Shown: positions 16,884 to 25,577, counted from the first letter of the stretch. The stretch: DNA of 64,000 nt from DATCJA01 sp963734635 (GCA_963734635.1 CAVTIA010000003.1:62001-126000); one strand, 5' to 3'. Translations and numbers: made by a program. Notes: generated by a model from the sequence alone, not told the origin.

Positions 16884-19160
16884 GTGATTTCGTGCGTGTG
16901 GCACAGCCGTTGCCCTGTCACAATAAACGTGGTGACTCTTTCCAGCCACGAACGGCTGCTTACGATTATCCGGGCGCGACCGCGGCTGTTTGTCGGAGCC
17001 GTCCTTGCGGTATCCGTAGGCATTTGGGTCCTGATCGGCGGAGCGGCCGCGTTCGGGTTCAGCGCGATCCGGGGGCTTCCGAACTCCGAGGCCGTCCGCA
17101 CGGTCGGGATCATGCCCCGCGCCACGACCCTCGTGGACATCAAGGGGCGCCACGCCTTCACGATTTTTCAAGAGCAGCGGCTGCACGTGCCGCTTACCAA
17201 GATCTCACCGCACTTGGTACGTGCGATCGTTGCGGCCGAAGACCAGCGGTTCTACCGTCACGGCGGGTTCGATCTCATCCGGGTCGTGGGCGCCGGCTGG
17301 AACAACCTGCTCGCAGGGCGAGCCGAGCAGGGGGGCAGCACGATTACCCAGCAGCTTGCCCGGCTGGCGTTCCTGACGCCCGACAAGACCTATCGCCGCA
17401 AGCTGCAGGAAATCGTCGTCGCGATCCGGCTGGAGCGCGCGTTCACCAAGGACGAGATCCTCGAGCTCTACCTGAACAAGGCGTATTTCGGTGACGGGCT
17501 GTACGGCGTCGAGGCCGCATCGCTCGGCTATATCGGCAAGCACGCGGAGGAGCTGGACGTCGCTGAAGCGGCGTTGATTGCGGGTCTCGTCAAATCGCCG
17601 TCGAGCTACGCGCCGACCGCGAGCACGCAGCGGGCTCTGGCCCGTCGCAATCTGGTGCTTCGCGTGATGCACGACGCCGGCGTGATCGACTCGGACCAGT
17701 TCCAGGCGGCGCGCCGCGAGGCCATCGTGCTCAACGACGCGCTGCGCCGTGAAGAAGCCTACGGCCAGTACTTCAAGGAAGAAGTCCGCAAGCAGCTCGT
17801 TGACCTCTTTGGTTGGGAGCGCGTGTCTACCGAGGGTCTCAAAGTAGAGACGACGCTCGATCTCGACATGCAGAAGGCGGCCGAGGCCGAAGTTGCCGAG
17901 GCGGTCGCTGCAGTTGAAGCCCGCCAGGGGGCGCGCGCGAAGCAGCGGTCTGCGAGCGAACCGCTGCAGGCGGCGCTCGTCTCCCTCGACCCGCACACGG
18001 GAGAAGTGCGGGCGCTTGTTGGAGGCCGTGAGTTCGACAAGAGCCGCTTCAATCGGGTTACCCAGGCACGACGGCAGCCGGGGTCGGCCTTCAAGCCGTT
18101 CCTGTACGCGACGGCGTTGGAGCGGGGTTTCACGCCGGCCACGGTTCTTCGGGACTTGAGCGATCCGGTGCTGACGCCCGCGGGTGCCTGGGTCCCGCAG
18201 GACGGCCACGTTGACGAGGACATGTTGACGATGCGCGAGGCGCTGCGCCTGTCGAGCAACCGGGCGGCCGTGCGCATGATCGAGGACGTCGGCATTCCGG
18301 CGACCGCGGAATACGCCGAACGATTCGGCATGCCGGGCATGCCGCACGTGCCGTCGCTCGCGCTCGGATCCGGCGAGGTGACGATGCTCGCTCTGGTGTC
18401 GGCGTACGGCGCGTTCGCGAATGACGGAACGCTCGTCGAGCCGACGTTGATCCGGCGCGTGACGACGAGCGCTGGCGAAGTGCTGTACGAATCGTTACCT
18501 GACTCACATCCCGTGGTCCGGCCGATTACGGCATTCCTGATTACCTCAATGCTTCAGGACGTGGTCAACGCCGGCACCGGGTCCGCCGTCAGACAACTCG
18601 GGTTCCGTCTGCCTGCCGCAGGCAAGACCGGCACGACGAACGAATATCGGGACGCGTGGTTCGTCGGTTATACATCCCGGTTGGTGACTGGCGTATGGCT
18701 CGGATACGACCAGCCTCGCACCATCCTGGCGGGGGGCTATGCCGCGCAGCTCGCCGTGCCGCTGTGGACCCGATTCATGCTGGCCGCGACGCGTGACGAA
18801 AAGCCCGAAAGGTTTCCGACCCCGGAGTCGGTCACCGCTGTCAGCATCTGCCCTTTGAGCGGGAAGATAGCGATCGGCGCGTGCCATGGCGATCACAGCA
18901 TCTCCGTCCGCACCGAGTATTTCGAACCCGGCACCGAGCCGATCGACTACTGCGACTACCATCTGCTGCGTCGTGCGCCGCCGATGACGCTTGCGTCGGC
19001 CACCATGACGCCGGCGCCCACTCCGGCGCCGGCCGCTGCGGCGCCGGCTCCGGCGCCCGAGACGGTGGCACAGCCGAGCGCTCCGACGCCGACGCCGCCG
19101 GTGGCCGAGCCGAAGAAGAAACGCGGATTCTGGGGCCGCGTCTTCGGCATCGGCCGCTGA
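16884..19160 (+). CDS. class A penicillin-binding protein (PBP1-type transglycosylase/transpeptidase)
   Basis: The start is uncertain: GTG 16884 (numbering used here) or GTG 16929/16932; none has a clear ribosome site. A transmembrane anchor is at about residues 34-58. The GT51 transglycosylase domain carries EDQRFYRH at 119-126 and GGSTITQQL at 150-158. The transpeptidase domain has the SxxK motif SAFK at 401-404, SSN at 457-459 and KTG at 581-583. A low-complexity Pro/Ala region and a basic tail (KKKRGFWGRVFG) end the protein. It polymerises and cross-links peptidoglycan at the inner membrane. All catalytic motifs are present. It stands alone between secreted-protein genes. Confidence 0.93.
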   Translation: MISCVWHSRCPVTINVVTLSSHERLLTIIRARPRLFVGAVLAVSVGIWVLIGGAAAFGFSAIRGLPNSEAVRTVGIMPRATTLVDIKGRHAFTIFQEQRLHVPLTKISPHLVRAIVAAEDQRFYRHGGFDLIRVVGAGWNNLLAGRAEQGGSTITQQLARLAFLTPDKTYRRKLQEIVVAIRLERAFTKDEILELYLNKAYFGDGLYGVEAASLGYIGKHAEELDVAEAALIAGLVKSPSSYAPTASTQRALARRNLVLRVMHDAGVIDSDQFQAARREAIVLNDALRREEAYGQYFKEEVRKQLVDLFGWERVSTEGLKVETTLDLDMQKAAEAEVAEAVAAVEARQGARAKQRSASEPLQAALVSLDPHTGEVRALVGGREFDKSRFNRVTQARRQPGSAFKPFLYATALERGFTPATVLRDLSDPVLTPAGAWVPQDGHVDEDMLTMREALRLSSNRAAVRMIEDVGIPATAEYAERFGMPGMPHVPSLALGSGEVTMLALVSAYGAFANDGTLVEPTLIRRVTTSAGEVLYESLPDSHPVVRPITAFLITSMLQDVVNAGTGSAVRQLGFRLPAAGKTGTTNEYRDAWFVGYTSRLVTGVWLGYDQPRTILAGGYAAQLAVPLWTRFMLAATRDEKPERFPTPESVTAVSICPLSGKIAIGACHGDHSISVRTEYFEPGTEPIDYCDYHLLRRAPPMTLASATMTPAPTPAPAAAAPAPAPETVAQPSAPTPTPPVAEPKKKRGFWGRVFGIGR

Positions 19161-19198
19161 GCGCCAGGGCGCTCCGGCGCACTTGATCCGGGCCAAAT

Positions 19199-19290
19199 CC
19201 GACCTCCAACTCCCAACTTCCAAGAAGGCCCTGAGAGCGCCTGAGACATCTTGGGCGTTGGAAGTCGGGCGTTGGGAATTGAAATCGATC
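19199..19290. repeat. low-complexity inverted repeat (CCAACTCCCAACTTCC / GGAAGTCGGGCGTTGGG)
   Basis: The left arm CCAACTCCCAACTTCC and the right arm TTGGAAGTCGGGCGTTGGGA can pair imperfectly across about 50 bases. It lies after the penicillin-binding protein and upstream of a DUF6152 gene. Confidence 0.5.
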
Positions 19291-19343
19291 CGCGTTTGAC
19301 ACGCGTCCCGACGGAGTGGGACACTCCGGCCAGAGGGAGTGCT

Positions 19344-19727
19344 ATGAAACGGACGTGCGTTTTTGTTGGGGGCGTCGTGCTGGCGCTGGCATCGAGTTCA
19401 CAGCCGCTGGTGGGCCATCATGGTGGGGCGGCCTACGATCAGACCAAATCGGTCACGTTCGAAGGAACGGTCACCGAGATGCAGTTCGCGAATCCGCACG
19501 TGCTGGTGTACTGGGACGTGAAGGACGGCGAGGCGACGGGGCAGAAGTGGTCGGGGTGGCTGACCGCGCCCAACAAGCTGGCCCGGGCAGGATGGAACCG
19601 CAAGAGCCTGAACCCGGGCGACAAGATAGTCGTCACGGGAACGCCGCACAAGGACGGCAGCCACGTGCTGCAGATTCGAAAGCTCGTCGGACCCGATGGC
19701 AATGCCTTGCCGTTGTCCGAGAACTAA
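19344..19727 (+). CDS. DUF6152-type small secreted protein (divergent copy)
   Basis: ATG 19344 follows AGAGGGAG at 19332-19339. A signal peptide precedes HHGGAAYDQTKSVTFEGTVTEMQFANPHVLVYWDVKDG, the DUF6152 pattern with NPHVLV instead of NPHAWI. The protein is 127 residues and ends LVGPDGNALPLSEN. It is followed after 80 bases by the B-like secreted gene at 19808, the same pairing as elsewhere in the window. Confidence 0.75.
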   Translation: MKRTCVFVGGVVLALASSSQPLVGHHGGAAYDQTKSVTFEGTVTEMQFANPHVLVYWDVKDGEATGQKWSGWLTAPNKLARAGWNRKSLNPGDKIVVTGTPHKDGSHVLQIRKLVGPDGNALPLSEN

Positions 19728-19807
19728 ACAACATCTCGTAAGGCAAAGGTCTTTACGCGTTTCGGTTTAGCCAGCTACGTGATGACCCGACGAGAGGCGA
19801 ATTCGAT

Positions 19808-20599
19808 ATGCGTGCATTCACAATTTTGACTATCGCGGTCGCTGCTTCGTCGGCGCTCGTCGCCCAGCAGGCACAACCCGCCGGCAGAGGGCAGGGCGCC
19901 GCGCCAGCGGCGGCATCGGCGCCTGCGCCGAACCGCGATATCACCGGCGTCTGGATGATGCGCAATCCCCCCGGGTCCAACCGCGGCTGGACCAACTTCA
20001 CCTTCACGGATCCCAAGCTGGATCCGCCGGTATTGACGGCATGGGGCGAGGCGCGGTTCAAGGAGGCCAAAGACTCGAACGGCGGCAACTACCGGCTCGA
20101 CGAAACGAACGATCCGGTGCTCACCAAATGCTATCCCCCGGGAGTGCCACGCGTGTACTTCCACCCCTACCCGTTCGAGGTGGTGCACACGCCGAAGGTC
20201 ACGCTGCTCGTGTACCAGTACGACCACACGCTGCGGCGCGTGTTCACGGACGGCCGCAAACTGGTTCCCGACCAGCTCGACCCCCTTTGGTTGGGCCATT
20301 CGGTCGGCCGATGGGAGGGCAATGACCTGGTCGTAGAAACGATCGGCTTCAACGACAGGACATGGCTCGACCGTCTTGGCCACGCACACAGCGAGCAGCT
20401 GAAGGTGACCGAACGGTTCCGCCGCATGGATCGCGATCACCTCGAGCTGGACATCACCATGGAAGACCCGATGGCGCTGGCCAAGCCGTGGAAGACGACG
20501 TTCTACTATGAGCTTCGGCCGCAGTGGGAGCTCGGCGAGATTTCGTGCTCCGGCGACTATCTGGACTGGTCGGCTGTCGAAGCGCGAACCACCAAGTAA
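19808..20599 (+). CDS. secreted protein of unknown function, family B-like
   Basis: The ATG 19808 start gives a signal peptide (FTILTIAVAASSALVAQQ) and an Ala/Pro-rich linker. The mature part has ITGVWMMRNPPGSN, CYPPGVPRVYFHPYPFEVVHTPKVTLLVYQYDH, RRVFTDGRKLVPD, GHSVGRWEGNDLVVETIGFNDRTWLD and ITMEDPMALAKPWKTTF. The GRWEGxxLVVE core and WxDRxG segment link it to the 4033 and 11160 proteins, but it is more divergent. 263 residues, intact. Function unknown. Confidence 0.75.
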   Translation: MRAFTILTIAVAASSALVAQQAQPAGRGQGAAPAAASAPAPNRDITGVWMMRNPPGSNRGWTNFTFTDPKLDPPVLTAWGEARFKEAKDSNGGNYRLDETNDPVLTKCYPPGVPRVYFHPYPFEVVHTPKVTLLVYQYDHTLRRVFTDGRKLVPDQLDPLWLGHSVGRWEGNDLVVETIGFNDRTWLDRLGHAHSEQLKVTERFRRMDRDHLELDITMEDPMALAKPWKTTFYYELRPQWELGEISCSGDYLDWSAVEARTTK

Positions 20600-20601
20600 G
20601 G

Positions 20602-20670
20602 CAAGGCACAAGCCACAACCACTGGCTTTCTCTGTGTCTCCGTGTCTTCTGTGGCCCGTAATCTTGGGCC
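20602..20670. repeat. low-complexity repeat (CTCTGTGTCTCCGTGTCTTCTGTGGCC)
   Basis: A CTGTGTCTCCGTGTCT tract ending in CTGTGGCCC, preceded by CACAAGCCACAACCAC. The same CTCTGTGTCTCTG...CTGTGGC vocabulary recurs twice at 55596-55770. Placed at the 3' end of a gene. Confidence 0.5.
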
Positions 20671-20731
20671 TACGACATCCGCATTGACTTCCGTTGCGCC
20701 CGAAAAATAGACTCCGGCCGGGAGGGCGCAT

Positions 20732-21214
20732 ATGAAAGGTGTTGTCTTGTTCGCGGCCGGGTTGATGGTCGGTACCGCCGTTCAGATAGGGCTCGCGCAG
20801 AATAAGAACGTGGTGATGATGAACCACGTCGGCATCAACGTCCCCAACATCCCCGAAGCGATCACCTACTACACGCAGAAGATGGGGTACCGCGAGGCAT
20901 TCCGCGCCAATGACGCGCAAGGACGGCCGACGCTCGTGTATCTGCATGTCAGCCACAATACGTTCCTCGAGCTCGGTCAGGCCAATGCCGAGCGCCCTGC
21001 GGGCTTCACACACTACGGGCTTCACGTCGAGAACATCAAAGCGGCGGTGGAGATGTTCAAGCAGCGTGGGATCGCTGTCAGCGACGTGAACAAGAGTGCG
21101 TCCACCAATGCGCTCCTCGCGAACATCAATGATCCGTACATGGGTCGCATCGAGCTGGCCGAGCTGACCCCAGACTCGCTGCACCGCAAGGCGCTCGACA
21201 GTTGGAAGCCGTAG
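20732..21214 (+). CDS. VOC-family (glyoxalase-like) protein with N-terminal export signal
   Basis: Encodes 160 residues. Residues 1-22 (GVVLFAAGLMVGTAVQIGLAQ) are a signal peptide or anchor. The rest is one vicinal-oxygen-chelate domain: MMNHVGINVPNIPEAITYYTQKMGYREAF, LVYLHVSHNTFLELG, HYGLHVENIKAAVEMFKQRG, ANINDPYMGRIELAEL. The His and Glu positions (HVG, FLELG, HYGLHV, RIELAE) fit metal ligands of the fold. VOC proteins catalyse isomerisation, dioxygenation or bind small molecules. Export is unusual for the family. It precedes a secreted amidohydrolase. Confidence 0.8.
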   Translation: MKGVVLFAAGLMVGTAVQIGLAQNKNVVMMNHVGINVPNIPEAITYYTQKMGYREAFRANDAQGRPTLVYLHVSHNTFLELGQANAERPAGFTHYGLHVENIKAAVEMFKQRGIAVSDVNKSASTNALLANINDPYMGRIELAELTPDSLHRKALDSWKP

Positions 21215-21228
21215 CAGTGGGGATGCCT

Positions 21229-21253
21229 GTAGCGCGCGCGCTTTAGCGTGCGC
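21229..21253. repeat. REP-like hairpin, GTAG-flanked
   Basis: GTAG followed by the arms GCGCGCGC and GCGTGCGC around a TTTA loop, with one mismatch. It lies between the VOC gene and the amidohydrolase gene. Confidence 0.65.
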
Positions 21254-21276
21254 CGCAGCCTGGATCGCATCACGGA

Positions 21277-22689
21277 GTGCCGGTGAGCGCACACAAAACG
21301 AAGGCCTGCTGTCTGTTCGGCTTGGTGTTGGCGACCGCTATCCACGTGGTGGTCCCAGCCGAACTGACAGGAGCGCAGCAACCAGCGCAGCGAACAACCG
21401 CGGCTCTCTACGAAGGCGCGCTGCTCATTCCGGGCGACGGCAGCGCGCCCGTTGTGAATGCCGCCTTCCTCGTCCAGGACGGGGCCGTCGTACGCGTGGG
21501 CGCCCGTGGCACCGTAACCGCCCCTGCGGGCGCAGTTCGCATCGACCTTTCCGGCAGGACTGTGATGCCCGCGTTGATCAACACGCACGGGCATCCCGGC
21601 TTTCAGAAGGGCCTGACCTACGGCCGCCAGAACTACACGCGCGAGACCTATCTCGACGATCTCAACCGCGCGGCGTACTACGGCGTTCGCGTGGTGATGT
21701 CGCAAGGCATCGATCCGGGCGAGCTTGCATACGAGCTTCGGCGTGACGTGGAGACGGGACGGGCGGACGGCGCTCGACTGCTGATCGCGGGCCGCGGGAT
21801 CGGAGCCCCGAATGCGGGTCCCGGCGCCGCCGCATACCAGGGAATCGCCTACGAAGTGACGACCGCGGAGGAGGGTCGAGCTGCGGTGGGCGAGCTGGCG
21901 GCCAGGCGTGTCGACCTCGTCAAGATCTGGGTAGACGATCGCGGCGGACGCGCGCCGCGCATGCCGTCGCCCGTGTACCGCGCGATCATCGACGAAGGGC
22001 ACCGCCGGGGACTCAAGGTCAACGCGCATGTCTTTTACCATGAGGATGCGGTCGGACTGGTGGAGGCAGGCATCGACGGTCTGGCGCATCTCGTGCGCGA
22101 CCGTGAAATGGATGGTGATCTCATCGCCGCGATCGTGCGGCGCGGCGTTTACGTGATGCCGAATCTCAGCGGTGCCGAGCGTGGCACCCATTCGACCGTG
22201 CCCGCCTCGTTCGAGGAGCCTGGTCTGATGACGCTCTTCCGTGAATCGACACCGGGGCCCGTCGTCGATCGCATCCGCGCGTCGTTCACATCGCGCGATG
22301 CGGCCGCCGCAAGCGCCGCTCGAACGAGGTACATGATTCTTCAGCGGAGTCTTGCCGCGCTCAACAAGGCTGGCGCGCGGATCATTCTTGGATGCGACAC
22401 CGGGCTGGAGGATCATCTCTTCGGCTACGCGGAACAGCGCGAGCTCGCAGAGATGGTGACGGCCGGCATGTCGCCGGCTCAGGTGATTGTCGCCGCCACG
22501 AGCCGTTCGGCCGAATATCTAGGCCTTCGGACCATGGGGACTCTGGCGGCGGGCAAGCGCGCCGACTTTATCGTCCTTCGCGGAAACCCCCTCGAAGACA
22601 TCAGGCAGACACGGAGCATCGAATCCGTGTACTTCGACGGACGTCCCGTCGATCGTGCCGGTCTGCGCAAGCGATTGACCCGGGAGTAG
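21277..22689 (+). CDS. secreted amidohydrolase-family protein
   Basis: Starts at GTG 21277 (GTG 21283 is possible). A signal peptide ends near GAQQ. The 470-residue protein has the amidohydrolase beta-sandwich start ALYEGALLIPGDGSAPV, the metal site ALINTHGHPG (HxH), a metal-ligand strand VNAHVFYHEDAVGLVEAGIDGLAHL, an Asp-bearing strand IILGCDTGL, and the C-terminal LGLRTMGTLAAGKRADFIVLRGNPLEDI that typifies prolidase/imidazolonepropionase-like amidohydrolases. It likely hydrolyses a C-N or similar bond outside the cytoplasm. The exact substrate is unknown. Confidence 0.87.
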   Translation: MPVSAHKTKACCLFGLVLATAIHVVVPAELTGAQQPAQRTTAALYEGALLIPGDGSAPVVNAAFLVQDGAVVRVGARGTVTAPAGAVRIDLSGRTVMPALINTHGHPGFQKGLTYGRQNYTRETYLDDLNRAAYYGVRVVMSQGIDPGELAYELRRDVETGRADGARLLIAGRGIGAPNAGPGAAAYQGIAYEVTTAEEGRAAVGELAARRVDLVKIWVDDRGGRAPRMPSPVYRAIIDEGHRRGLKVNAHVFYHEDAVGLVEAGIDGLAHLVRDREMDGDLIAAIVRRGVYVMPNLSGAERGTHSTVPASFEEPGLMTLFRESTPGPVVDRIRASFTSRDAAAASAARTRYMILQRSLAALNKAGARIILGCDTGLEDHLFGYAEQRELAEMVTAGMSPAQVIVAATSRSAEYLGLRTMGTLAAGKRADFIVLRGNPLEDIRQTRSIESVYFDGRPVDRAGLRKRLTRE

Positions 22690-22701
22690 TCACCACCACG
22701 G

Positions 22702-23361
22702 TTATTTCGCGGTCTGTGGCATTCCCGGATACCGTACCCGCGGCGGCGGGGGATAGCCATTCGAGTAAGGGCTGTCATACCGGACGCGGAATCCGTCCTT
22801 GTCCACGAACCCGAGCGACTGCTGAAACAGTCCCGGCGGGGGCAAGCCGGCGGCAACAGTCCCCTCCAGGATGTAGAGCCGGTTCTCGTGCATGTGGATC
22901 ATGACGAATGTCTGGCTGCCGTCGCGGTTCGCGAGCTGCATCCGTCGTCCTTCTATCCGCTCGGTGTTTTGGTACCCGTAATCGGTCACCTTCACGTCGC
23001 GCTTGAGCAACGCCCCGGAGGCGTAATCCATTGCGCCACGCAGTTCACCCACCGAGGGGTTGTTGCACAGGTTCGGATACTTGTCACAGTTGGCGAGCCG
23101 CTGGGCATGGAGTTTCTGGATGTTCGAATAGTCGATCACGGTAACGGAGTAACGATTCGGGCCGTCCTGGTAACTGTGAACGCGCCCGGGAAGCACCGCG
23201 CCGTACTCAGTGTCGTAGGTGATATCCCGCACGGTCGGGTTGGCGGGAAAATTGACCGTGAACCCGTCTTCGCGACTCGTGTACTCGACCCATTCCTGCG
23301 CAAACGCAGGCGCCGCGATGCATAGGACGAAGGCTGCCGGAACGAGCGGGACGTAACGCAT
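22702..23361 (-). CDS. secreted protein of unknown function (EYxxxEDGFxVxFP family), paralogue of 15962
   Basis: The 219-residue protein has a signal peptide RYVPLVPAAFVLCIAAPAFAQ and a mature start EWVEYTSREDGFTVNFPANPTV. Shared segments with the 15962 gene are YGAVLPGRVHSY, RYSVTVIDYSNIQKLHAQRLANC, HMHENRLYILEGTVAAGLPPPGLFQQSLGFVDKDG and a Pro-rich tail. Both proteins carry a short Cys-containing insertion after the DY motif. Function unknown. A fragment of a third copy lies immediately upstream on the same strand (23482-23662). Confidence 0.75.
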   Translation of the reverse strand: MRYVPLVPAAFVLCIAAPAFAQEWVEYTSREDGFTVNFPANPTVRDITYDTEYGAVLPGRVHSYQDGPNRYSVTVIDYSNIQKLHAQRLANCDKYPNLCNNPSVGELRGAMDYASGALLKRDVKVTDYGYQNTERIEGRRMQLANRDGSQTFVMIHMHENRLYILEGTVAAGLPPPGLFQQSLGFVDKDGFRVRYDSPYSNGYPPPPRVRYPGMPQTAK

Positions 23362-23418
23362 GTTCTACCCTCCAGTCCAGATGCGCGGATCCTACACCCG
23401 AAACCGCTGATCCAGGTC

Positions 23419-23481
23419 GTACGTAGTGTCCGGCTTCGTACGTAGTCCGGCTTCGTACGTAGTGTCCGGCTTCAGCCGGAC
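23419..23481. repeat. triplicated REP-like element with GTAG flanks
   Basis: Three successive copies of ACGTAGT-GTCCGGCTTC occur, of which only the last has both arms (GTCCGGC, TTCA, GCCGGAC). The first two look like half-elements. It lies between the 22702 gene and the adjacent gene fragment. Confidence 0.7.
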
Positions 23482-23662
23482 GGCCGCCTTTCAGGCGTTC
23501 CTTGTGTATGCTTTCGGCGTTCGCGTAGTCGACGACGGTCACCAGGAATCGTCCGCGTTCGTTGACCACGCTATAGGCGCGAGCCGGAGATACGCCGGTA
23601 TATTCAGATGTGTACTCGATGTCCTGGATCGTCGGCTGACCCGGAAAAGGCCACTTCGAAAA
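23482..23662 (-). pseudogene. fragment of a third EYxxxEDGFxVxFP-family gene
   Basis: On the - strand the segment encodes PFPGQPTIQDIEYTSEYTG, SPARAYSVVNERGRFLVTVVDYANAESIHKERLKG. This aligns with the region FPGQPTV...DYRDIQK of the 15962 protein and FPANPTV...DYSNIQK of the 22702 protein. The signal peptide and the C-terminal two-thirds are missing. The fragment abuts the REP-like triplet on one side and the dehydrogenase start (23678) on the other. Confidence 0.7.
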
Positions 23663-23677
23663 AATGCTGAGGGTTCG

Positions 23678-24970
23678 ATGACACAGGATGGTGTTCGCGA
23701 CGCCGCGTTCGAGATGGCGGCCTCGGGTATCCGCTTCGGCGTTGGTGTCACGCGCGAAGTCGGCATGGATCTCGTTGATCTGGGCGCGCGGCTCGTCATG
23801 GTGCTGACCGATCCCGTACTGGCTGGCCTTCCGCCAGTGCAAGCGGTCATCGAGTCGCTCGAGGCGAGTCGCGTGCCATTTACGTTGTACCGCGACGTTC
23901 GGGTTGAGCCCACGGACGAGTCGTTTCTGGACGCCATCACGTTCGCGCGCACGCGACGGTTCGACGCCTTTGTCGCCGTCGGTGGCGGTTCGACGCTCGA
24001 CACCGCGAAAGCCGTCAATCTCTACACGACGTATCCTCCGGCGGAGTTTCTCGACTACGTGAACCCGCCCATCGGGAAAGGACTCCCGGTTCCCGGCCCG
24101 CTGAAGCCGCTCATGGCGATTCCAACGACCGCGGGTACGGGTAGCGAGACCACCGGCGTCGCGATCTTCGATTTGCAACGGCTGCACGCAAAAACCGGCA
24201 TCGCCAACCGTCGTCTCAAGCCCACGCTGGGGTATCTCGATCCGGAAAACACGCGTACGGTGCCGCCCCAGGTGGCTGCGTCGACGGGGCTTGACATTCT
24301 CAGCCACGCCGTCGAGTCGTTTACGGCGGCGCCATTCACGAATCGACCGCATCCCGGGAGGCCTGCTCTTCGTCCCGCCTATCAGGGCTCGAATCCAATC
24401 AGCGATATCTGGGCGCTCGAGGCGATGCGGATTGTGTCGAAATATCTGGTCCGGGCCGTGGACGATCCGTCCGATGACGAGGCGCGCGCGAACATGCTCC
24501 TCGCCGCATCGTATGCCGGCCTCGGATTCGGGAATGCCGGGGTGCACCTTCCGCACGGCATGTCATATGCCGTGTCGGGCAACGTCAAGAGCTACCGCTC
24601 ACCGGGTTACGCGACGCCACATCCACTTGTACCGCACGGCATGTCGGTGGTATTGAACGCACCGTCGGTCTTCCGGTTCACGGCGTGTGCAAATCCCGAT
24701 CGTCATCTGCAGGCGGCACAGGCGCTTGGTGCTGACATCGCGCATGCCAGAGCAGAGGATGCTGGACGCATCCTCGCGGACCGGATTACCTGGTTCATGC
24801 AACGGCTGCAGATGCCGAATGGCCTGAAGGCGATCGGTTACACGGCGAGCGACATACCCGCGCTCGTCGAGGGCACGCTGCCCCAGCACCGCGTTACGAA
24901 ATTATCGCCCCGTGCGGCAGGACCTGAAGAACTGGCCAGGATGTTCGAGGAGGCGATGTCCGCCTGGTAA
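23678..24970 (+). CDS. iron-containing alcohol dehydrogenase, hydroxyacid-oxoacid transhydrogenase-like
   Basis: ATG 23678 gives a 430-residue protein, the expected length. The Fe-ADH fold shows VAVGGGSTLDTAKAVNLYTTYP (cofactor-binding GGGSxxDxAK), PTTAGTGSETTGVAIF, and metal-ligand segments TGLDILSHAVESF, GVHLPHGMSYAVSG and HGMSVVLNAPSVF. The region FTACANPDRHLQAAQALGAD and the C-terminus ASDIPALVEGTLPQHRVTKLSP strongly resemble mammalian ADHFE1, which interconverts 4-hydroxybutyrate and 2-oxoglutarate with succinate semialdehyde and 2-hydroxyglutarate. The enzyme would be cytoplasmic. The start overlaps the region left by a decayed gene on the opposite strand. Confidence 0.88.
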   Translation: MTQDGVRDAAFEMAASGIRFGVGVTREVGMDLVDLGARLVMVLTDPVLAGLPPVQAVIESLEASRVPFTLYRDVRVEPTDESFLDAITFARTRRFDAFVAVGGGSTLDTAKAVNLYTTYPPAEFLDYVNPPIGKGLPVPGPLKPLMAIPTTAGTGSETTGVAIFDLQRLHAKTGIANRRLKPTLGYLDPENTRTVPPQVAASTGLDILSHAVESFTAAPFTNRPHPGRPALRPAYQGSNPISDIWALEAMRIVSKYLVRAVDDPSDDEARANMLLAASYAGLGFGNAGVHLPHGMSYAVSGNVKSYRSPGYATPHPLVPHGMSVVLNAPSVFRFTACANPDRHLQAAQALGADIAHARAEDAGRILADRITWFMQRLQMPNGLKAIGYTASDIPALVEGTLPQHRVTKLSPRAAGPEELARMFEEAMSAW

Positions 24971-24972
24971 GA

Positions 24973-25058
24973 GGACAACAAGTCACAAGTCACGAGTCAC
25001 AAACAATCTTGTCCGTTTTGTGACTTGTGCCCTGTGACTTGTGCCTTGTGACTTGTTA
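24973..25058. repeat. low-complexity inverted repeat (ACAAGTCACAAGTCAC / GTGACTTGTGCCTTGTGACTTGT)
   Basis: Several CAAGTCAC units are followed by several GTGACTTG units and can form a long hairpin. It lies between the convergent genes at 23678 and 25056, where it could stop transcription from both sides. An almost identical arrangement is at 37984-38062, also between convergent genes. Confidence 0.7.
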
Positions 25059-25577
25059 CTGAACGCGCGCCAACTGTCCCCGCGCGAAGCCCCCGGGGTT
25101 GAGCGGCGAGTGGATGTTGAAGTAGAAGCCGCCTGGATTGTCGATGATCTGCTGGGCGAGCGCCGCCGGCACGTCAATTCCAGTCGCCCGGAATTCCCCA
25201 GTGGCGCCGTTGGCCACGAACGGTGCCGTCACGGTGAGGCCTGTGTTCACGGCAACAGGGCCGTTGATCCCGGCCGGACCTGGATGGATATGCGCGCCGA
25301 TGACGGTCGTATTACCCGGAAAGGCGCTCATCTGGAAGTAGAAGTCGGCTGTCGCGGCCGTAATCGTGCCGCCGGCGCTGCGCGTCAGGTGCAGCGTAAT
25401 CTGCGTCGCTCCGATACCGCCCGCTTCCGCGTTGGCAATTGGCGGGACCTCGTTGCTGGGCCGCAGTATTGCGGAAAACACAGCCGGCTGGCTGGATGGC
25501 GACGTCGTGTCGTTGTCATCGCACCCGGCGGTGACGGCAGCACATGCGGCGAGCGCGAACACTACCCATCGATTCAT
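25056..25577 (-). CDS. CHRD-domain lipoprotein
   Basis: Encodes 173 residues. The signal ends with the lipobox AVTAGC, lipidation being predicted at Cys19. The CHRD domain (about residues 32-170) shows FSAILRPSNEVPPIANAEAGGIG, ATADFYFQMSAF, IGAHIHPGPAGINGPV, PGGFYFNIHSPLNPGGFARGQL. CHRD domains are beta-rich extracellular modules found in chordin and many bacterial secreted proteins; their ligands are mostly unknown. The gene lies downstream of the DUF1080 gene on the same strand with a 9-base gap, so the pair is probably an operon. Confidence 0.85.
   Translation of the reverse strand: MNRWVVFALAACAAVTAGCDDNDTTSPSSQPAVFSAILRPSNEVPPIANAEAGGIGATQITLHLTRSAGGTITAATADFYFQMSAFPGNTTVIGAHIHPGPAGINGPVAVNTGLTVTAPFVANGATGEFRATGIDVPAALAQQIIDNPGGFYFNIHSPLNPGGFARGQLARVQ

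Noticed and set aside
19775..22416. Two overlapping long - strand frames opposite 19808-22689
   Set aside because: Both cross several + strand genes and gaps; translations lack family motifs.
23419..23481. Three direct repeats that might be a small CRISPR array
   Set aside because: Repeats are adjacent with no spacers, and they are partial copies of the GTAG hairpin; no cas genes are present.
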